Assembly: GCF_000283155.1 (NCBI RefSeq)
Contig: NW_004454163.1
Location: forward strand, 26,265,549-26,329,548
From: Ceratotherium simum simum
Lineage: Eukaryota; Chordata; Mammalia; Perissodactyla; Rhinocerotidae
Direction: 5' to 3'
Length of the DNA stretch: 64,000 bases
Both the position numbers and the translations under genes were made by a program. The notes under the pieces were generated by a model, which saw nothing but the letters and a program-made list of their open reading frames with translations, ran no database searches and had not been told where the DNA came from. This document shows positions 44,883 to 57,505 of this stretch, piece by piece; within the stretch, counting starts at the first letter, position 1; every line of letters begins with the position of its first letter.

Positions 44883-47284
44883 CTGCCTCCCATTTTTTAT
44901 GAGGACTAGAGCTGTAGTTTCTGCAGCTTTGCTCAGATACAGTCCTCATAGTCAGAGGCCTCTGGCCAGTTTGGGCAGGATTTCAGTTTTGCCTGGGTGG
45001 GATCAGACTCTTCAAAATGGAAACATAAAAAACTGGTTTGCTTATCTCATCTCTTTCTCTCTCTCTCCCCCTCTCCAAACACTTCCCTTGCCCCACCACC
45101 ATGGAGTTTAATAATTTGCTAGGAATCATATTGAATTAGCTTTGCTTGTATGTGTTGCATCTGTACTAGTGTGTTCAAGGCTCTGGGTAACTTTGATGTT
45201 TCATGACAAACTGAGCAAATCATGATCAATCCCCTTATGACGACTTCTATAAGAAATGCCTGTTAGGAAGTTCTCACTGGTCCATGCAGTCACTCTACAG
45301 CAGAGTGGTCGCCCTGTGGTAGGTGGCATGTAACACAGTGCATCTTGCACTATCACAAAGAAAGCCTATGTTGTAGGTGGCATCGCATCTCTTGACATGA
45401 GTGTTATCGTGGCAAATCATTCTGTTGCCACATCTGCAAGGGCATTGCAGCCTGGGTTTAGTGCCTCCCACAATCCCAATCAAGCACTGGGCTGGGATTT
45501 CTCTCAGAAAGGCAATGAGTCAGCTTAAGAGCCTGGGACATACAGAGGAAAAGGAAGAATGCTCAGAAGTTGTTATGGATCCCATATACCCTAAAGTGTT
45601 GTGACCATGTTGCCTGTTCGGAGCCTTTGAGAACCAGCAGGGTTAGAGTAGAATAGAAGCTTCCAGGTTGGCCGGGGCAGGCCCCCTTGCGAATAGTGCT
45701 GAGTACCATTGTGTCCACTAGCACTGCTCCAGAACCATTTGTTCTCTTCAAGACAATTGTAGACACTGTATATTCCTTCTTTCCACTGAAATTGGATCTA
45801 TACATCTACAAATCAATCATTTCAAAAGGAAAAGCCATTGTGTAGTGGCAAGATTTGGTACTAAATAACCCTTGGAATTTGAGATGTGTAGACCTGCCAT
45901 GAAGGAATCAGTTGGCCATTCTCTTTTTCATTATTTCAGCCTTAGGAGTAGCAATCACATCACTCCTGTCCCTAGCTTTTCACTGAGCAGCACTTTTTTT
46001 TTCCAGTTCAGCCCAAAGTCTGGCCAAGTTCATGTTAAATTTTAATAAGTTTCTTTCTTCTTTCCAAATGACAGTCAAGCACATTTGTAATACATTTGGG
46101 TCAGGTGGCTGGTTCTTTTCCAGAAATTTCATCTAGATTTCTTGCAATGTTACAAATACTATTTAATTGCTATAGTTCAGTAATCAGCTCACTGCCCCTC
46201 CTTGGGAAGTATAATCATGCCTAAACCAAATACAGTAAGGAAAGATAGTCTTTATGCTCATGTTCTGCCTAGTCCTAAAGGGGAGCTATCTTACTCTAAT
46301 TTTTTTCAGAAAGCTAATCAGAGCAGCTTACATAGATCCAGATATTGACTAGTGAAGGAAAACCATACAGGTTCAAGTGTGTCACCAATTGTGACACATC
46401 TTACAACACTGTATGAATGGCAATCATCCAAATAGATGGGAAGAAATAAGAATAGATGTTTCAAAATGGGAAACACTAAAACAGCTCGATACTTGAAATA
46501 ATTAGAAGGGGAGACAGTAAAAAAACATTTTTAAATTCAATGGTATAATTTGATGGGCATCAAAACCACACCATGCTCCTCCCCTGTCACTTTAAAGAGG
46601 ACGGTACTGCAGGTCTCATGCTGTGCTATGTTAGGATCGTGCGAGACTGATAACTGACAGTGTTTAGTTGGCTCTTCCAAAGCACTTAGTTCGTTTGGTT
46701 ACAGCTAAGTGATGTTAATGCTCGCCTTGCATGGGCCAGATTCTGACTCTGGAGTTTTAATCCCAATGTGCCCATTAGATTTCACTAAATATAAATACGT
46801 AGACACTTTGAGCCAGGCAGGTTAAAAGAGCAAAAGACCAAAATCCCTAAAACCAGTTAATTTTTTTATTAAAAAAATTTAAATTGGATCTCATCATAAT
46901 GCCAAGTTTTGGTGGTCGAGGGGGGTTGTTTAAAGTTCAGGGAGATTTTTTAAATCTCACTTCACTCTTGGCTCCATCTTAACCTACAGTGAGAGGACTT
47001 CTCCATCTCCCAACATCATTTCATCTGTCACTTTCACGAGAACTCAAAATGTCGAGGAAACAGAATCTCCCAGAACTAGAAGGCCTTAGAGATCAAGTTC
47101 ATTCCCTGTTTCCAGGCAGAACTTCCTGGAGTTGATCCAAAAAGACCACCCTTCTCTTTTCTCTAAAAATCTCTAAAGAAAATCCCAGGCCCTCCCATAG
47201 TAGTTAACCACAATTCTCATAATTTATAAATTCTTTATATACGGCCTATATCCCTCCTGTTGCAAAAATTAGATGCAATATGTG

Positions 47285-47290
47285 AATAAA
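47285..47290 (+). terminator. Possible internal polyadenylation signal AATAAA
   Basis: AATAAA within the putative 3' UTR, followed by CATTTATCCCATTTTTTGG and then moderately T-rich sequence. Use is uncertain. Confidence 0.25.
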
Positions 47291-48379
47291 GCATTTATCC
47301 CATTTTTTGGCATGTAATGAGCACTCGATATATGGCAGCTTTTACTGTAATTTTTATTGTTAGTTATGCCCTTGACCTACAGTTCCAGCATAGAGAAAAA
47401 CAGCCTCTAGCTGATCATACAAAACCTCCTTTTGTTTTTAAAGACTCCTTCAAAGATAAAACCTATATAACCACTGTCATGACAAAAAGAGTTGGTGGGT
47501 CCCACAAGTCCAGATTGGAAAGGCAATAGTGTAAGTAACCAGAACTTCCGGGCCTGCATGGTCAAGAGCAGTGACCGGGGCAGACAGGACCATTGCGTCT
47601 CCCCCTGACTCAGCTACAGATACACACCCCTGGCTTTGGTATTGCTCTTGCTTTATTGGTTCTAGGTTAAGTGCATCCTTTTGTCAGAACCTTCCCTCTT
47701 TTAGCATACTCACAGCCAAGTCCATCTGCAGCTACTGGAATAAATTTCACCATAAAGCCCACAAAGCTGTCTACATATGACACCATCACAAATGACCAAT
47801 TCAGTTGCAGAGGGAAAAAAAACCACACAAACATTTAGCCACCTGCTTAATGCCAGTCCCTCGGTTTTCATCAGTTGCTCTGTCATGTGCAGACATGTAG
47901 ATCCAGGGGAGACAGAGTTAAAATGCAGTATCAAGAATCCCTCCCACATCCAGAAACTCTTTCTCATATTTGATGATTAAACATCTGTGGTTCCTCTGCC
48001 TTTGCTTCTGTGTCCTAAGTGTCCTTGACCATTGCAAAAGTGCTATGTTTAGTAGTGTTGTGTGCCTAGCAGTGCTGACTATGACTACTGTGCCATCTGT
48101 CTGTGACCTTGATGTCAGGCACCTGACCGTGGGGCTACCAGCCAGGATGCGCAAAGGGAGAGGCTCCTCCAGCCTTCTTGTGCCTGGGCCTCCATTATCC
48201 ATGAATGTGAGTGCCAAGACTAACCTCATTTGGTGGGTAAGCCGAGGAACGGAAGAGCGTTTCTTCTGCCTTTGGGCAAGGTAGTAATTATTAGACGTTC
48301 TCAGACAGCAAAGAGGTGTTGACCTGAGGCCAGAGGAAGCAAGGACAGAATTGTAGAACTCTAGGACACTGGAAATGGA

Positions 48380-48510
48380 GAGCCATTGAGCATCTCTAGT
48401 CCTAATTCTTGACTTGACAAATGAGAAGTGGAGAAATAGAGAGGCTAAGTGATTTTCCCAAGATTGCACCAGTAATCAGTGGAGCAATTATGACTCCTCC
48501 TCTAGTACTT
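48380..48510 (-). repeat. MIR SINE remnant (antisense) in putative 3' UTR
   Basis: ACAAATGAGAAGTGGAGAAATAG, AGGCTAAGTGATTTTCCCAAG and GCACCAGTAATCAGTGGAGC read as reverse MIR. Confidence 0.65.
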
Positions 48511-49654
48511 CTTGGCCTTATCAGCATCAAATGAAGATAGGCTCAAAGGGAAAGCGATTTTGGTCTGGGGTCCACAAGGCACAGAAAATAAGTTAGAAAG
48601 GCTGCAAGGGAAGAAAAAGATTCTCTCCCCCCCAAAAAAAGGTATTTATTTCTCAATGCAAAACAATAAAGGAGATGCTTGCCTAGGTATACAACAGTCT
48701 ACTGGTAACCTACATTCCCCCCTGAAATGAGAGAAAATTCACTTAATAAATTATGATTCTGGTAAATCACTATTCAGTTACTGACAGTTCACAGTTGACA
48801 GCTGGAATCTTATCCAGTAATCTATTCATCTTAATAAAACCTTGTTTTAGTAATATGTATGCATAATTTAAAAGTTGAATATTGAGGATGGTGATGTATT
48901 TCACCATATGTATAATTTTCAGTGGGGGCCCCTTGAGGTAAGAAATACCTTTGTCAATGCCTTCCATATCGTAAGCAATTTCAACAGCAAATTTTGCAGT
49001 ATTGCGTTTAGTACAATATGCTAAGATGTGGGAATAATAATGAATAATTTGGGCTGGGTCTTCATGTGCAAAACGACAGAGAGCAATTTTCTGTATAATT
49101 CTGGATCCTCAAATCCTTTTTGCCCTAATTGTTTGAATGTGCCGGGCAAAAGTATCTGTTTAGCCTCTACTTCTCCCTAAATGCATAGAACTGTCCTTTT
49201 GCTTACAAAGAGAGTTGAGGCTGTATGTGTATGTGTATACAGCTGAAAAACCCAGACAGAGCATCAATGGCACTGGGGACTTAGAGCCCGTGGGCCACCT
49301 GACTGACCTATCTGGGCTCTGTGGCTCAATTAATGAAGGCCACAGGTGAGTTGACCCCAAGGACCAAAATGACTAAATCTGCTTCTCTCACACTCTGATT
49401 GCTTTGCACCATAGCTATAACATTTGAAATGGGAAACCTGTTAGAATGTCATTATTGGATTATGCAGTATTTCTTAAAATTTATTTTTATTGTGATGGCT
49501 TATTATTGAAGATATATGTGTTTGAATAGATGCTTTTATCCTCAATGAAGCTCATTCTCTTGTTGTTGATTACAGCGGAATCACAGTGAAGAGCCTGTCG
49601 CAGAATAACTGACTCCAAGTTAAGATTACAATAGGGTTATGGGGTTAGGACCTG

Positions 49655-49815
49655 GATTATACTGCTGATCCACCAGCAAACAAAGCTGTATGACATGAGA
49701 AGCTCTTTAAAATACAATTCTTGCTCCCCACCCTAGACCTTTGACTCAGAATGTCCTGGGATAAGCCCAGCTTACAAAGATTCCTACGTGATTCTGATGT
49801 GGCCAGCATTTGGGG
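49655..49815 (+). repeat. MER5-type hAT fossil in putative 3' UTR
   Basis: AGAAGCTCTTTAAAATACAATTC, CCCCACCCTAGACC, TTTGACTCAGAATG and GATTCCTACGTGATTCTGATGTGG have the order of a MER5/MER20-class element, diverged. Confidence 0.55.
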
Positions 49816-52619
49816 ACCAACAATATATACAAAGTCATATATACCATTTTAACCAAAGTAGCTGAATGCTTATTACTCCTCATGAAATTAGCATCAGATC
49901 TGTTCCTTGAGGTTATCATGCTACATGGCAATATAGACACAGTCTTAGTGACTCAACCATTCAGCTATTTTGGCTGAATTGATCAGTCACTAATTTGTAA
50001 GGAAATAGTAACTGATAATTTAGTCAGAGTGGATGCCAGCCTGAAGACAGAGTGGGGAACATAGCTTTAATATACTTTACCCCAAGACCAGCTCTTTATA
50101 TTTCAAACTAAGAGGCAGATCTCAGGTCATACATCTTTACAAATAGATTGAGAAACAGGGAAGTTAAATGATTTATTCAGATTCTACTTGGTTCTCATTC
50201 CCAGAGCCTAAAGTATTCCTAAAGGGGTCTTATTTCTCAACCTCCAGGTAATGCCCCAAATGCAAAGGGCCTAAGGTTAAAATGAAACCAATCAAAAAAG
50301 CAAATTCAAGGAGCTAAAATTCCAAAACCCAGTGAGTATGAGAAAAGTGGTGAGTTGGCGCTGGCTGCCTTGTGCCAGACTCTGTTGAATAAGGTGCCAC
50401 CCTCCTAATGAAGTTTTGGCCAGGCTCCTTTCTATAGCTGTGCACATGCAAAGCCTTTAATCATCAGAGGCTAAAGGGCTCCTTTGATTTATCTTCTGTG
50501 GGATTCAGAGACAATTTTAGCTCTCTGGTGTGATGCTAAATGTTTAACAACTGGCTCTGGAGAACAGTGAAGCCCTGATTTGTAGCACTTGCCAATTTTC
50601 ATGGTGTAAATACTCTCATCATAGCCAATTTCAAGCTACTAACTTGATGTCAACCAGCTGAAATGTAACAATATGTTTTCAAGAGCGAGCGTGAGCTGGC
50701 TCCAGCACAGCACTGCCTGAACAATTTCTGAGTCAGTGAGCACCAAATAGGAGAGGTGAGCAGTGACTTTGGAGGGACTCCCAAGTGCCCCCTCCCCCAA
50801 AGGAGGCATTTCTACTTTAGTTAGTTCTACTAATTTTTAGTATATTATTGGATCCTTGAGCATAAGGACCCTAAGGTGTTCAAAATATTTCCTAGCCATG
50901 TGATTCTTAGGAACCTCTCAACAGACTCCTCAGTACCTTAGTAGATTACTAGCCATGGCTTGTCTGATTTCTAAGGGTGACCTAGGTAAACATTCTTTAG
51001 TTAAACTGCCAGTTGAAACCATGTTGGCTGATCTTATTTCATATCCTATATGATCATATATCATCGCCTGTTTCCCCAGTTCTCTAATTTTCCCTGTCCA
51101 CTTGCTCCTCATCCTTCTGACAACACAAAATTCACAAGCATCCAGAAATCAGTGCCCGCAAAGGAGCAGGGGAAGAACAAGACATCCAATAAGCTTACCT
51201 GGCCCCACCACACCTGGAGAGGCTCCATATTATAAATGTCTCTATCCCATTAGGGACACCCAGCTGAGCCTCAGGCCCAGGGTTTGAGTATGCACTCAGC
51301 TGGGCTTCATTTCCCCTCAGAAAAGTTCCTAATGGACAAGAAACACCACTAAATCAAAACACCACTGGACAAACTTTGTAGAGGAAGGCATCATGTTAGG
51401 CCTTGGCCTTACCTAAGCTAGTGTAAGGCTAGACCCTGAAAAGACCTACCCACAAACATTTGGCCACTGCAGTCCCCTGGGCATTGAGCAGTAGGGCAAC
51501 TTTCCTTCTTGCTCACCACCAGCTGTAAGTGAATGCCCTACTTACTAAATGTTTAGACATCAGATACCCTGGTGAGCCACAGAACAAGCTTTGTTTGCAA
51601 ATTAAAGGTTTTTTTAATGGAAGTCACTCTTAGGTGGGCTTAATTAAATCCTTTGGAAGGCAGTGCTGGAAAAAAAATGCATTTAATTCCTCAGATACAA
51701 TAAATGGCCATAGGTTCTCATTCTATGTGCAGTAAATCAAAATTAGATCATGAAGGACCAAATCTACTTTCTTTGCTGTGGTAAAATATCCTACAGGTTC
51801 TATAGGGCATTCCTAGACTGTAAATGTTTGAAATTAAACTTGGACATTTTCTATATCATGTTTAAAAGGCCAGAGTATACCTCTGTTTTCTGTTCTTCTC
51901 AACAGTCATCGAAATGAGCTTGTTTCTCTATATTGAATAAGCTACATTTGGTTTTAAATGAGTCAGGTGTTCAGATGTTCAGTAATGAGTTCAGATGTTT
52001 TTCTGTATTCAAAACAAATTGCATGTAGCCTGGGCACAAAGTAGGCCTTCATCCTCTGGCTCTTTCCTGGACACCAAAGAGATAAGTCCATAGCTATAAG
52101 CAGAAAGGACCTGACAGTAGGCCCCATCTTATTATGAACAAATTCACAGCAAAACCAGCCTTGAGGAACCAGCCACTCCCACAACATTTTTAGCCAGGGA
52201 GGTGAGGAAGAAAAATTGGTAGATAATGGGAGAAAGGTTTGGTCAATGGAGTGTAGGTGGAATAACGTCAATGAAGTACTTGCAAAAAGGAAGGGGAGGT
52301 TTCCCTCTGAAATCTGGAATCTAGAAATGTAGAATTTTGCAAGACTTAGAATAATTGGTCTCCATTTCAGAAATGCTCTTTAACCACATTTCAAGATCCA
52401 GATCTGAGCCCGTACTGTGCAGAAAAGCAGCCTTACAGGAAGAACCCTGGGAGGGGTTTATTGATGGGTTAAGATCCAATCACCAAGCATCAGCAATTAA
52501 CACTGAAATTCTCCCAGGACATAGAACAAAAATATTGAAATATCACAATGCAGCATTGTTTACTCACATAGGATAGTCACCTAAGTCCATAGCAGAACTT
52601 CACAGATCTAGACATTACC

Positions 52620-52770
52620 TCAGGTCTAGAATCCAGATCAACATCCTCAATGTGGAGATAAGACAACTGAGGTTCAGAAAGGAGGAAGTGACTTATCTGC
52701 CCAGCTAGTTAACTGGAATTGAGTCTGGGTCTCCCAACCACTGATTCTACTACACCACACCATGCTGCCT
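52620..52770 (-). repeat. MIR SINE remnant (antisense) in putative 3' UTR
   Basis: GATAAGACAACTGAGGTTCAG, GAAGTGACTTATCTGCCC and AATTGAGTCTGGGTCTCCC read as reverse MIR. Confidence 0.75.
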
Positions 52771-53515
52771 CCATTCTTTAGATGGGAAGTTGACAATCCA
52801 TTGTGAAAGCATAAATCAGAAGTCAAGACAAAAGAATGTTTGTGATATCTTCTCTCACTTAACCTACTTGGTTTCACCATTTTATTTTAGCATCATTTTA
52901 AAGAATGTTATATCAATGGAGAATGAGGAACAAAGCTCTTTATAGAGTAATGATGAAACCAATAGGTCAAAAGGCAGGAGACCAGTGAATGTAAATTATT
53001 AAAGAAATGGCAAGAAGCATGTGTCAGGGAAAATAAATGCTTCTTATGTTGTTATAATCATGGAGCCCTCCCACACACACACTTGATGCATTTGTTTTGG
53101 AAAATGCCATTTTATGCTGAGAGACTGGCACTGAAGACTTCACTCCTTCCCAACTACATCAGAAGCGCTCTTGCTCTTTGGAAGAAGCCGTGGCCCTTAG
53201 GAATCAGCCTCACATCCCTTGTGAGAGGCAGCCTCAGCTGCCCTTAGAAATAAGCTGCCAGACTGACAGGGCCATGGAGACCTGAAAGAAGCCAGCACTG
53301 CTGAACTGAGGAACATGTAAATATCTTCTGCTTTCTTGGTGAACAAGGATGATCATCTTTCTTTTGTAGAGGTAATCTCGTGTATATTGTGACTGTAGTT
53401 TGTGAAGAAAATGCAATGATTTGCTTCAACAGCTCCCCAAATGTACCTGTTAAGTGTGAATGTGCCTGCCTCATTGCCTCGTGTGCCAAACACAGTACTG
53501 AATGCGTTGTTTTTA

Positions 53516-53521
53516 AATAAA
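53516..53521 (+). terminator. Distal polyadenylation signal AATAAA
   Basis: TTTTTAAATAAACTG is followed within 10-45 bases by T-rich sequence and GCTGGTTGTCTCTGTC, a good T/G-rich downstream element. A recognisable MIR and then an L2 repeat follow from about 53820, so this is the likely right edge of the transcribed, repeat-poor block. Confidence 0.5.
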
Positions 53522-53819
53522 CTGTTTTATTGTGCATTGGAAAACACTGCTGGTTGTCTCTGTCCCGTTCAGAAGATCCCACGTGCACGCACTAACACAT
53601 TGCATCCAATGAAGAGATTAAATGCATCCTCCTTTTTTTCATTCTCTGCGTTTTCAGGAATTATCCGTGGAGATTTGTAGGACCCCAGAAAGGTTGGGTT
53701 GGCAGTCTACAGCCATGAACTAGCAGCAAATACTAAAATTCCCCCAGGCACATTTTTTCAGTAGGTCCTTTGAATGCAAGTCATGCAACAAGCCTTAACG
53801 TTATTAATAATACTACATT

Positions 53820-53965
53820 ACTCTTGAATGTTACAATCACATACATCATTTTATTTCATCAATAATCAGGTGAGGGAGGGACGCTGAGGGACTTGGTCCA
53901 TGTTGTACAGTTAGTGGTGGAATTAAAATGAGAACGTGGCCTGATTCTCGGTCCAGTGCTCTTCC
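53820..53965 (-). repeat. MIR SINE remnant (antisense)
   Basis: GAGGGACGCTGAGGGACTTGG, TTAGTGGTGGAATTAAAATGAG and CCTGATTCTCGGTCCAGTGC form a reverse MIR 5' half. Confidence 0.6.
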
Positions 53966-53984
53966 CCTTGCATCTTCACCCCCT

Positions 53985-54295
53985 TCCAGTCTCTCTTTAG
54001 GCCACCTCCTCACAGAGCCTTCCCTGATGCCCCCATCAGCCTCCATCCCCTTATCCTGTGTTATTTTTCTTCGTAGCATTTTCTTTCCTCACTTGAAATG
54101 ATAGCATTTATTTATTTCCTCATTGTTTGTCTGTGTCTCCCGCTATATTTATAAGCTCTACCTTCTGCAAAGCAGGTAACTTTGCCTGCCTTAATCACAC
54201 TATGCCCTCACTGCCTACAACAGTGATGGGAATCTAGTAGGCTATCAACTGATATTTGTTGGATGGACGGACAGACACACCACAAAGTCTATGTA
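53985..54295 (+). repeat. L2 LINE 3' end
   Basis: CCTCACAGAGCCTTCCCTGATGCC, TGTTTGTCTGTGTCTCCCGC, CTGCAAAGCAGGTAACTTTGCC and GGGAATCTAGTAGGCTATCAACTG...TTTGTTGG match the L2 tail. Confidence 0.75.
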
Positions 54296-55430
54296 TCACC
54301 TCTACTCTTTTTATCTCCCACCCCATCTTTGTGCATAGACCATAGACACCAAAAGCCCCCACTCTGCTCTGACTATGCTGCCTCTGACAGCACCGTGGAT
54401 AATAATAAGTATTTGTTGACTGACTAAATGAATGAATGAACAGTCCTAGGAATTGTTTTTCTCAATATCCATGCTCCAACATTAAGAATGTCCCAGCATA
54501 TTAATGCACCACAGCACATCCTGTTCTTGTGCCTGGCTGATTATAATCTCAACCAAAAGGAGAACTTGTGTAGGGTAAAAAATACAGCATGATTGGAAAG
54601 ACCCGCCTTCAGTAAACAGGGTTGCATCTGAGAGGACTTGCTGCAATGCTCTTTAATTCAAATCAAAAGCCCTTATTGGTCACTATGTACCACACTGGAC
54701 AGGATATGAACAGGATACAAAATGAGCAAAATCATAATGCCTATCCTGAAGGAGCTTAAAAGTCTTACTGGAGAAACAGTTCAACACATTACAAGGGGAT
54801 ATCTTTGATCCTGGGCAGCTCCAAGGGATGCTGGGATGCAGGTGAGGGACAAAGAGAAAGAGAGAGGCAGAGAGGGAAAACAATGACCCCATTAAATTCG
54901 AGTGAAGACAATAAAAACATACGAGGCTAGATATAATACTTAGTACTTATATTTTCTGAAAACTACTTGCCAGGCTGATGATTCCCCCCACCTTCCCCAT
55001 TGAAAAATGGTAAATTGTTCAAAAACAAAGCAAAACACTTCACAAACTTCAGCCAAAAATGAAATTGACACCAAGTTCATTGCAGGCTCTCTGCCTGGGG
55101 TGGATTAGTCCAAATTAAATTTTTAAAGTAGAATTTTTTCCCTAAGAAAATGCATTGCCACAGTTTGATCAAGACAAAGAGGATTAAAGAAACCCCATTC
55201 ATAAAAGAGCCAACTTGACCCAAGGCCCCCCAGCCAGTAAGGAAGTAGGCTTTCTGCGTTAGTCTGAGCAAGAGCATGGGCTCCTTCGTGAGTGGGCCTT
55301 CCACAGGGTCCAGAGGCCCGGGGGTGGCTGAAACCAGCCTCAACAACTGAGGCATCCCCCATTTTGAGTGCGCTATTCTTGGAGCATTAGCTCCACGAAT
55401 AGGCTGCTCTGAACACTATCCTATAAAACT
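54296..55430. other. Intergenic, nothing recognised
   Basis: A short L2/MIR-like scrap occurs near 54400-54435 (AAGTATTTGTTGACTGACTAAATGAATGAATG). Two antisense frames at 55077-55362 overlap in different phases with no domain. Confidence 0.45.
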
Positions 55431-55439
55431 CAGAATGTC

Positions 55440-55560
55440 ATAGGTAACCAGGAACTCAGAGATTCAATGAATTCAATGGTCTTGTTTCCAGACAAAGAAA
55501 TCTAAGCTTGGGAGAGAAAATGACTTGTCCAAATGTACTCTCCCAGCGAGCAACAATTTA
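55440..55560 (-). repeat. MIR-like remnant (antisense)
   Basis: CAGACAAAGAAATCTAAGCTTGGGAG and AAAATGACTTGTCCAAATG resemble the reverse MIR 3' half. Weak. Confidence 0.4.
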
Positions 55561-55759
55561 AGTACTTTATCAATTTCTCTGGAAAGAAAAAGAAAAAGTT
55601 ATTTTCATATCAACTAACAATTCTCAATTCTAAATGGAAATATTTGAAAGGACAGTCTGTTCATTTTAAGTTAACTGTTTTTTCTTATTATTACAAAAAT
55701 ATTCTTTGAAAAAATATTAAAAAATAGAGATAAGAAAAAATATATTAAAAAAACCACCT

Positions 55760-56060
55760 AAAACTTTCACCTGTTTTTCTGAGTATGTGCTTGTTCTACA
55801 CTATGCATACTGTGGTGTTTTTTCCCCACTTAAAAATATATCGAGAGCATCTTTCCATGTCATCAAATATTCTTTTGATAAGCTCACAGTATGGAAGCAC
55901 TGTAACTTATTTAACCAATTCTCCACTGTTGCTTCAAATTTAGGTTTAAATTCTTCGCCATTTTTCATTGCTGTAAACAGTGCTTTGATGAACATCTTTG
56001 TAACTGAATGTTTGAACATCCATGTTTATTTCCTTGTATAAATCCCTTGAAATGGATTTT
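55760..56060 (-). repeat. Old L1 3'-end-like fragment
   Basis: AGAGCATCTTTCCATGTCATCAAATATTC, TAACTTATTTAACCAATTCTCCACTGTTGC and GCTGTAAACAGTGC...GATGAACATCTTTGTAAC is the reverse of a typical old L1 3' region. The 84-codon frame here is a repeat artefact. Confidence 0.65.
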
Positions 56061-56769
56061 CACAAGGTATGAAAAATTTTTATAAGAGGAGTCTTTTTCA
56101 AAGCCAGTCAGAATACTCAAGTAGAAGTTCAATGACCTAATTTCTAAATCTTTATTTCCCTAGAAAACTTTAAAAGGCTTTAAAAAGGCAAAAACATTAG
56201 GAGAAAGCATGCATCATCATTGAGGATGACTTCCTCAACAGAGAAATAATGCCTTTTTATGTACTATAAAAATAAGGTGAATAAATAAGCTCTTGGTGTG
56301 TGCTAGTTAAATTCAGTTACCATCTCTCTTGTTTAGGAGCTGCGAGAACTTCACACATGAAGAGAGAAAGCCCATCTAATTGTATCCTCATTGCTAATCA
56401 AATAAGAAGCAACCGGGACCATCTGGGAGAGATGGACCTTCAATACAATGATAGATAGCTCTTTTCCTTATTCTGAGAGTATATTTATTGCTTACTCAAT
56501 CCTCCCAACCTAATAATGCTTCCAATCCACATTAAGTCCAAGAAGTCAAAATGAGGAGGTTGAACTAAGCAATCTACCTTGAGGCTACACAAATCCTATA
56601 GATCAGTTGTTTTTGTTGAACTTCTTTTAATCAATATCTCCACTTCTATAGGAGAGATGTGACCTTAAGCAAATTCAAAGTATGAACATACACATTTTCA
56701 AAGCAGATATATTAAGGGTGGCCAAGAAATTACTACAGAATTCCCTGTTCCCCATCATTGTTCCTCTCT
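56061..56769. other. Intergenic, nothing recognised
   Basis: AT-rich unique-looking sequence. Confidence 0.5.
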
Positions 56770-57000
56770 CTTAAGTAAATTTGTATTTGCACGCCAAAAA
56801 AAATTAGTAAATGTATTCATCACTGTGGGCCTTACAGTCTCTGTCACAACTACTCAACTCTGCCATTGTAGCACAAAAGCAGCCAGAGATGTACATAAAT
56901 GAATGCGTATGGCTGTGCTCCACTAAAACTTTATTTATGAAAACAGCCAGCAGCCAGATTTGGCCCGTGGGTCTATGGTTTGCCAACCCTTGCTTTAAGT
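56770..57000. repeat. Old hAT-type DNA transposon fossil
   Basis: CTGTGGGCCTTACAGTCTCTGTC, CTCAACTCTGCCATTGTAGC, ACTAAAACTTTATTTATGAAAACAG and GATTTGGCCCGTGGGTC...TTTGCCAACCCTTGC form a well-known mammalian non-autonomous DNA repeat. Exact family not assigned. Confidence 0.65.
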
Positions 57001-57054
57001 GACATGCTCCCTACTATATGTAAAATGTTTCATTTGACAACCTTCATTCATTGT

Positions 57055-57505
57055 ATTAGTTTCCTAGGGCTGTCACAATAAATTATCACAGACTGGTGGC
57101 TTAAAGCAACAGAAATTTATTCCCTCACAGTTCTGGAGTCCAGAAGTCTGAAATCAAGGTATCAGCAAGGCTGATTCCCTCTGGAAGCTCTGAAGGGGAA
57201 TTGTTTGACATCTCTCTCCTTGCTTCTGGTGGCTGCTGGCAACCCTTGGCATTCCTTGGCTTGTAGCTACGTAACTCCAGTCTGCCCCATCTTCCCATGG
57301 CCTTCTCTGTGTGTCTGCATGTGTTTCCCCTTCTATTCTCTTCTAAGGACTTGCCACCGGATTTGGGGCCCACCCTAATTTAGGATGATCTCATCTCAAG
57401 ATCCTTACCTTAATTACATCTGCAAAGACTCATGTTGCAAATAAGGTCACATTCCAGGTGGATGTATGTTTTGGGGGCCACAATTCAACCCACTATATCC
57501 ATTTA
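57055..57505 (-). repeat. MLT1-type MaLR LTR (antisense)
   Basis: TGTATTAGTTTCCTAGGGCTG...GGCTTAAAGCAACAGAAATTTATTCC, CTTCTGGTGGCTGCTGGC, GGGGCCCACCCTAATTTAGGATG and CAAATAAGGTCACATTCC...CAATTCAACCCACTAT give the whole reverse LTR of about 450 bp. Non-coding. Confidence 0.7.

Larger units (their letters stand above)
44597..53545 (+). other. ST8SIA3: Probable long 3' UTR region of ST8SIA3
   Basis: About 8.9 kb after the stop codon with no ERE or L1. It has only old MIR fragments (about 48380-48510 and 52620-52770) and a MER5-type fossil (about 49655-49815), and no conserved ORF. Canonical AATAAA signals occur at 44877, 47285 and 53516. The last is followed by a T/G-rich stretch, as at a real 3' end. 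Brain-expressed sialyltransferase mRNAs often have long 3' UTRs, so I read this as the 3' UTR with alternative ends. The end is an inference. Confidence 0.5.

Noticed and set aside
47918..48469. 183-codon antisense frame in the putative 3' UTR
   Set aside because: Contains a MIR remnant and has no family resemblance. Chance frame.
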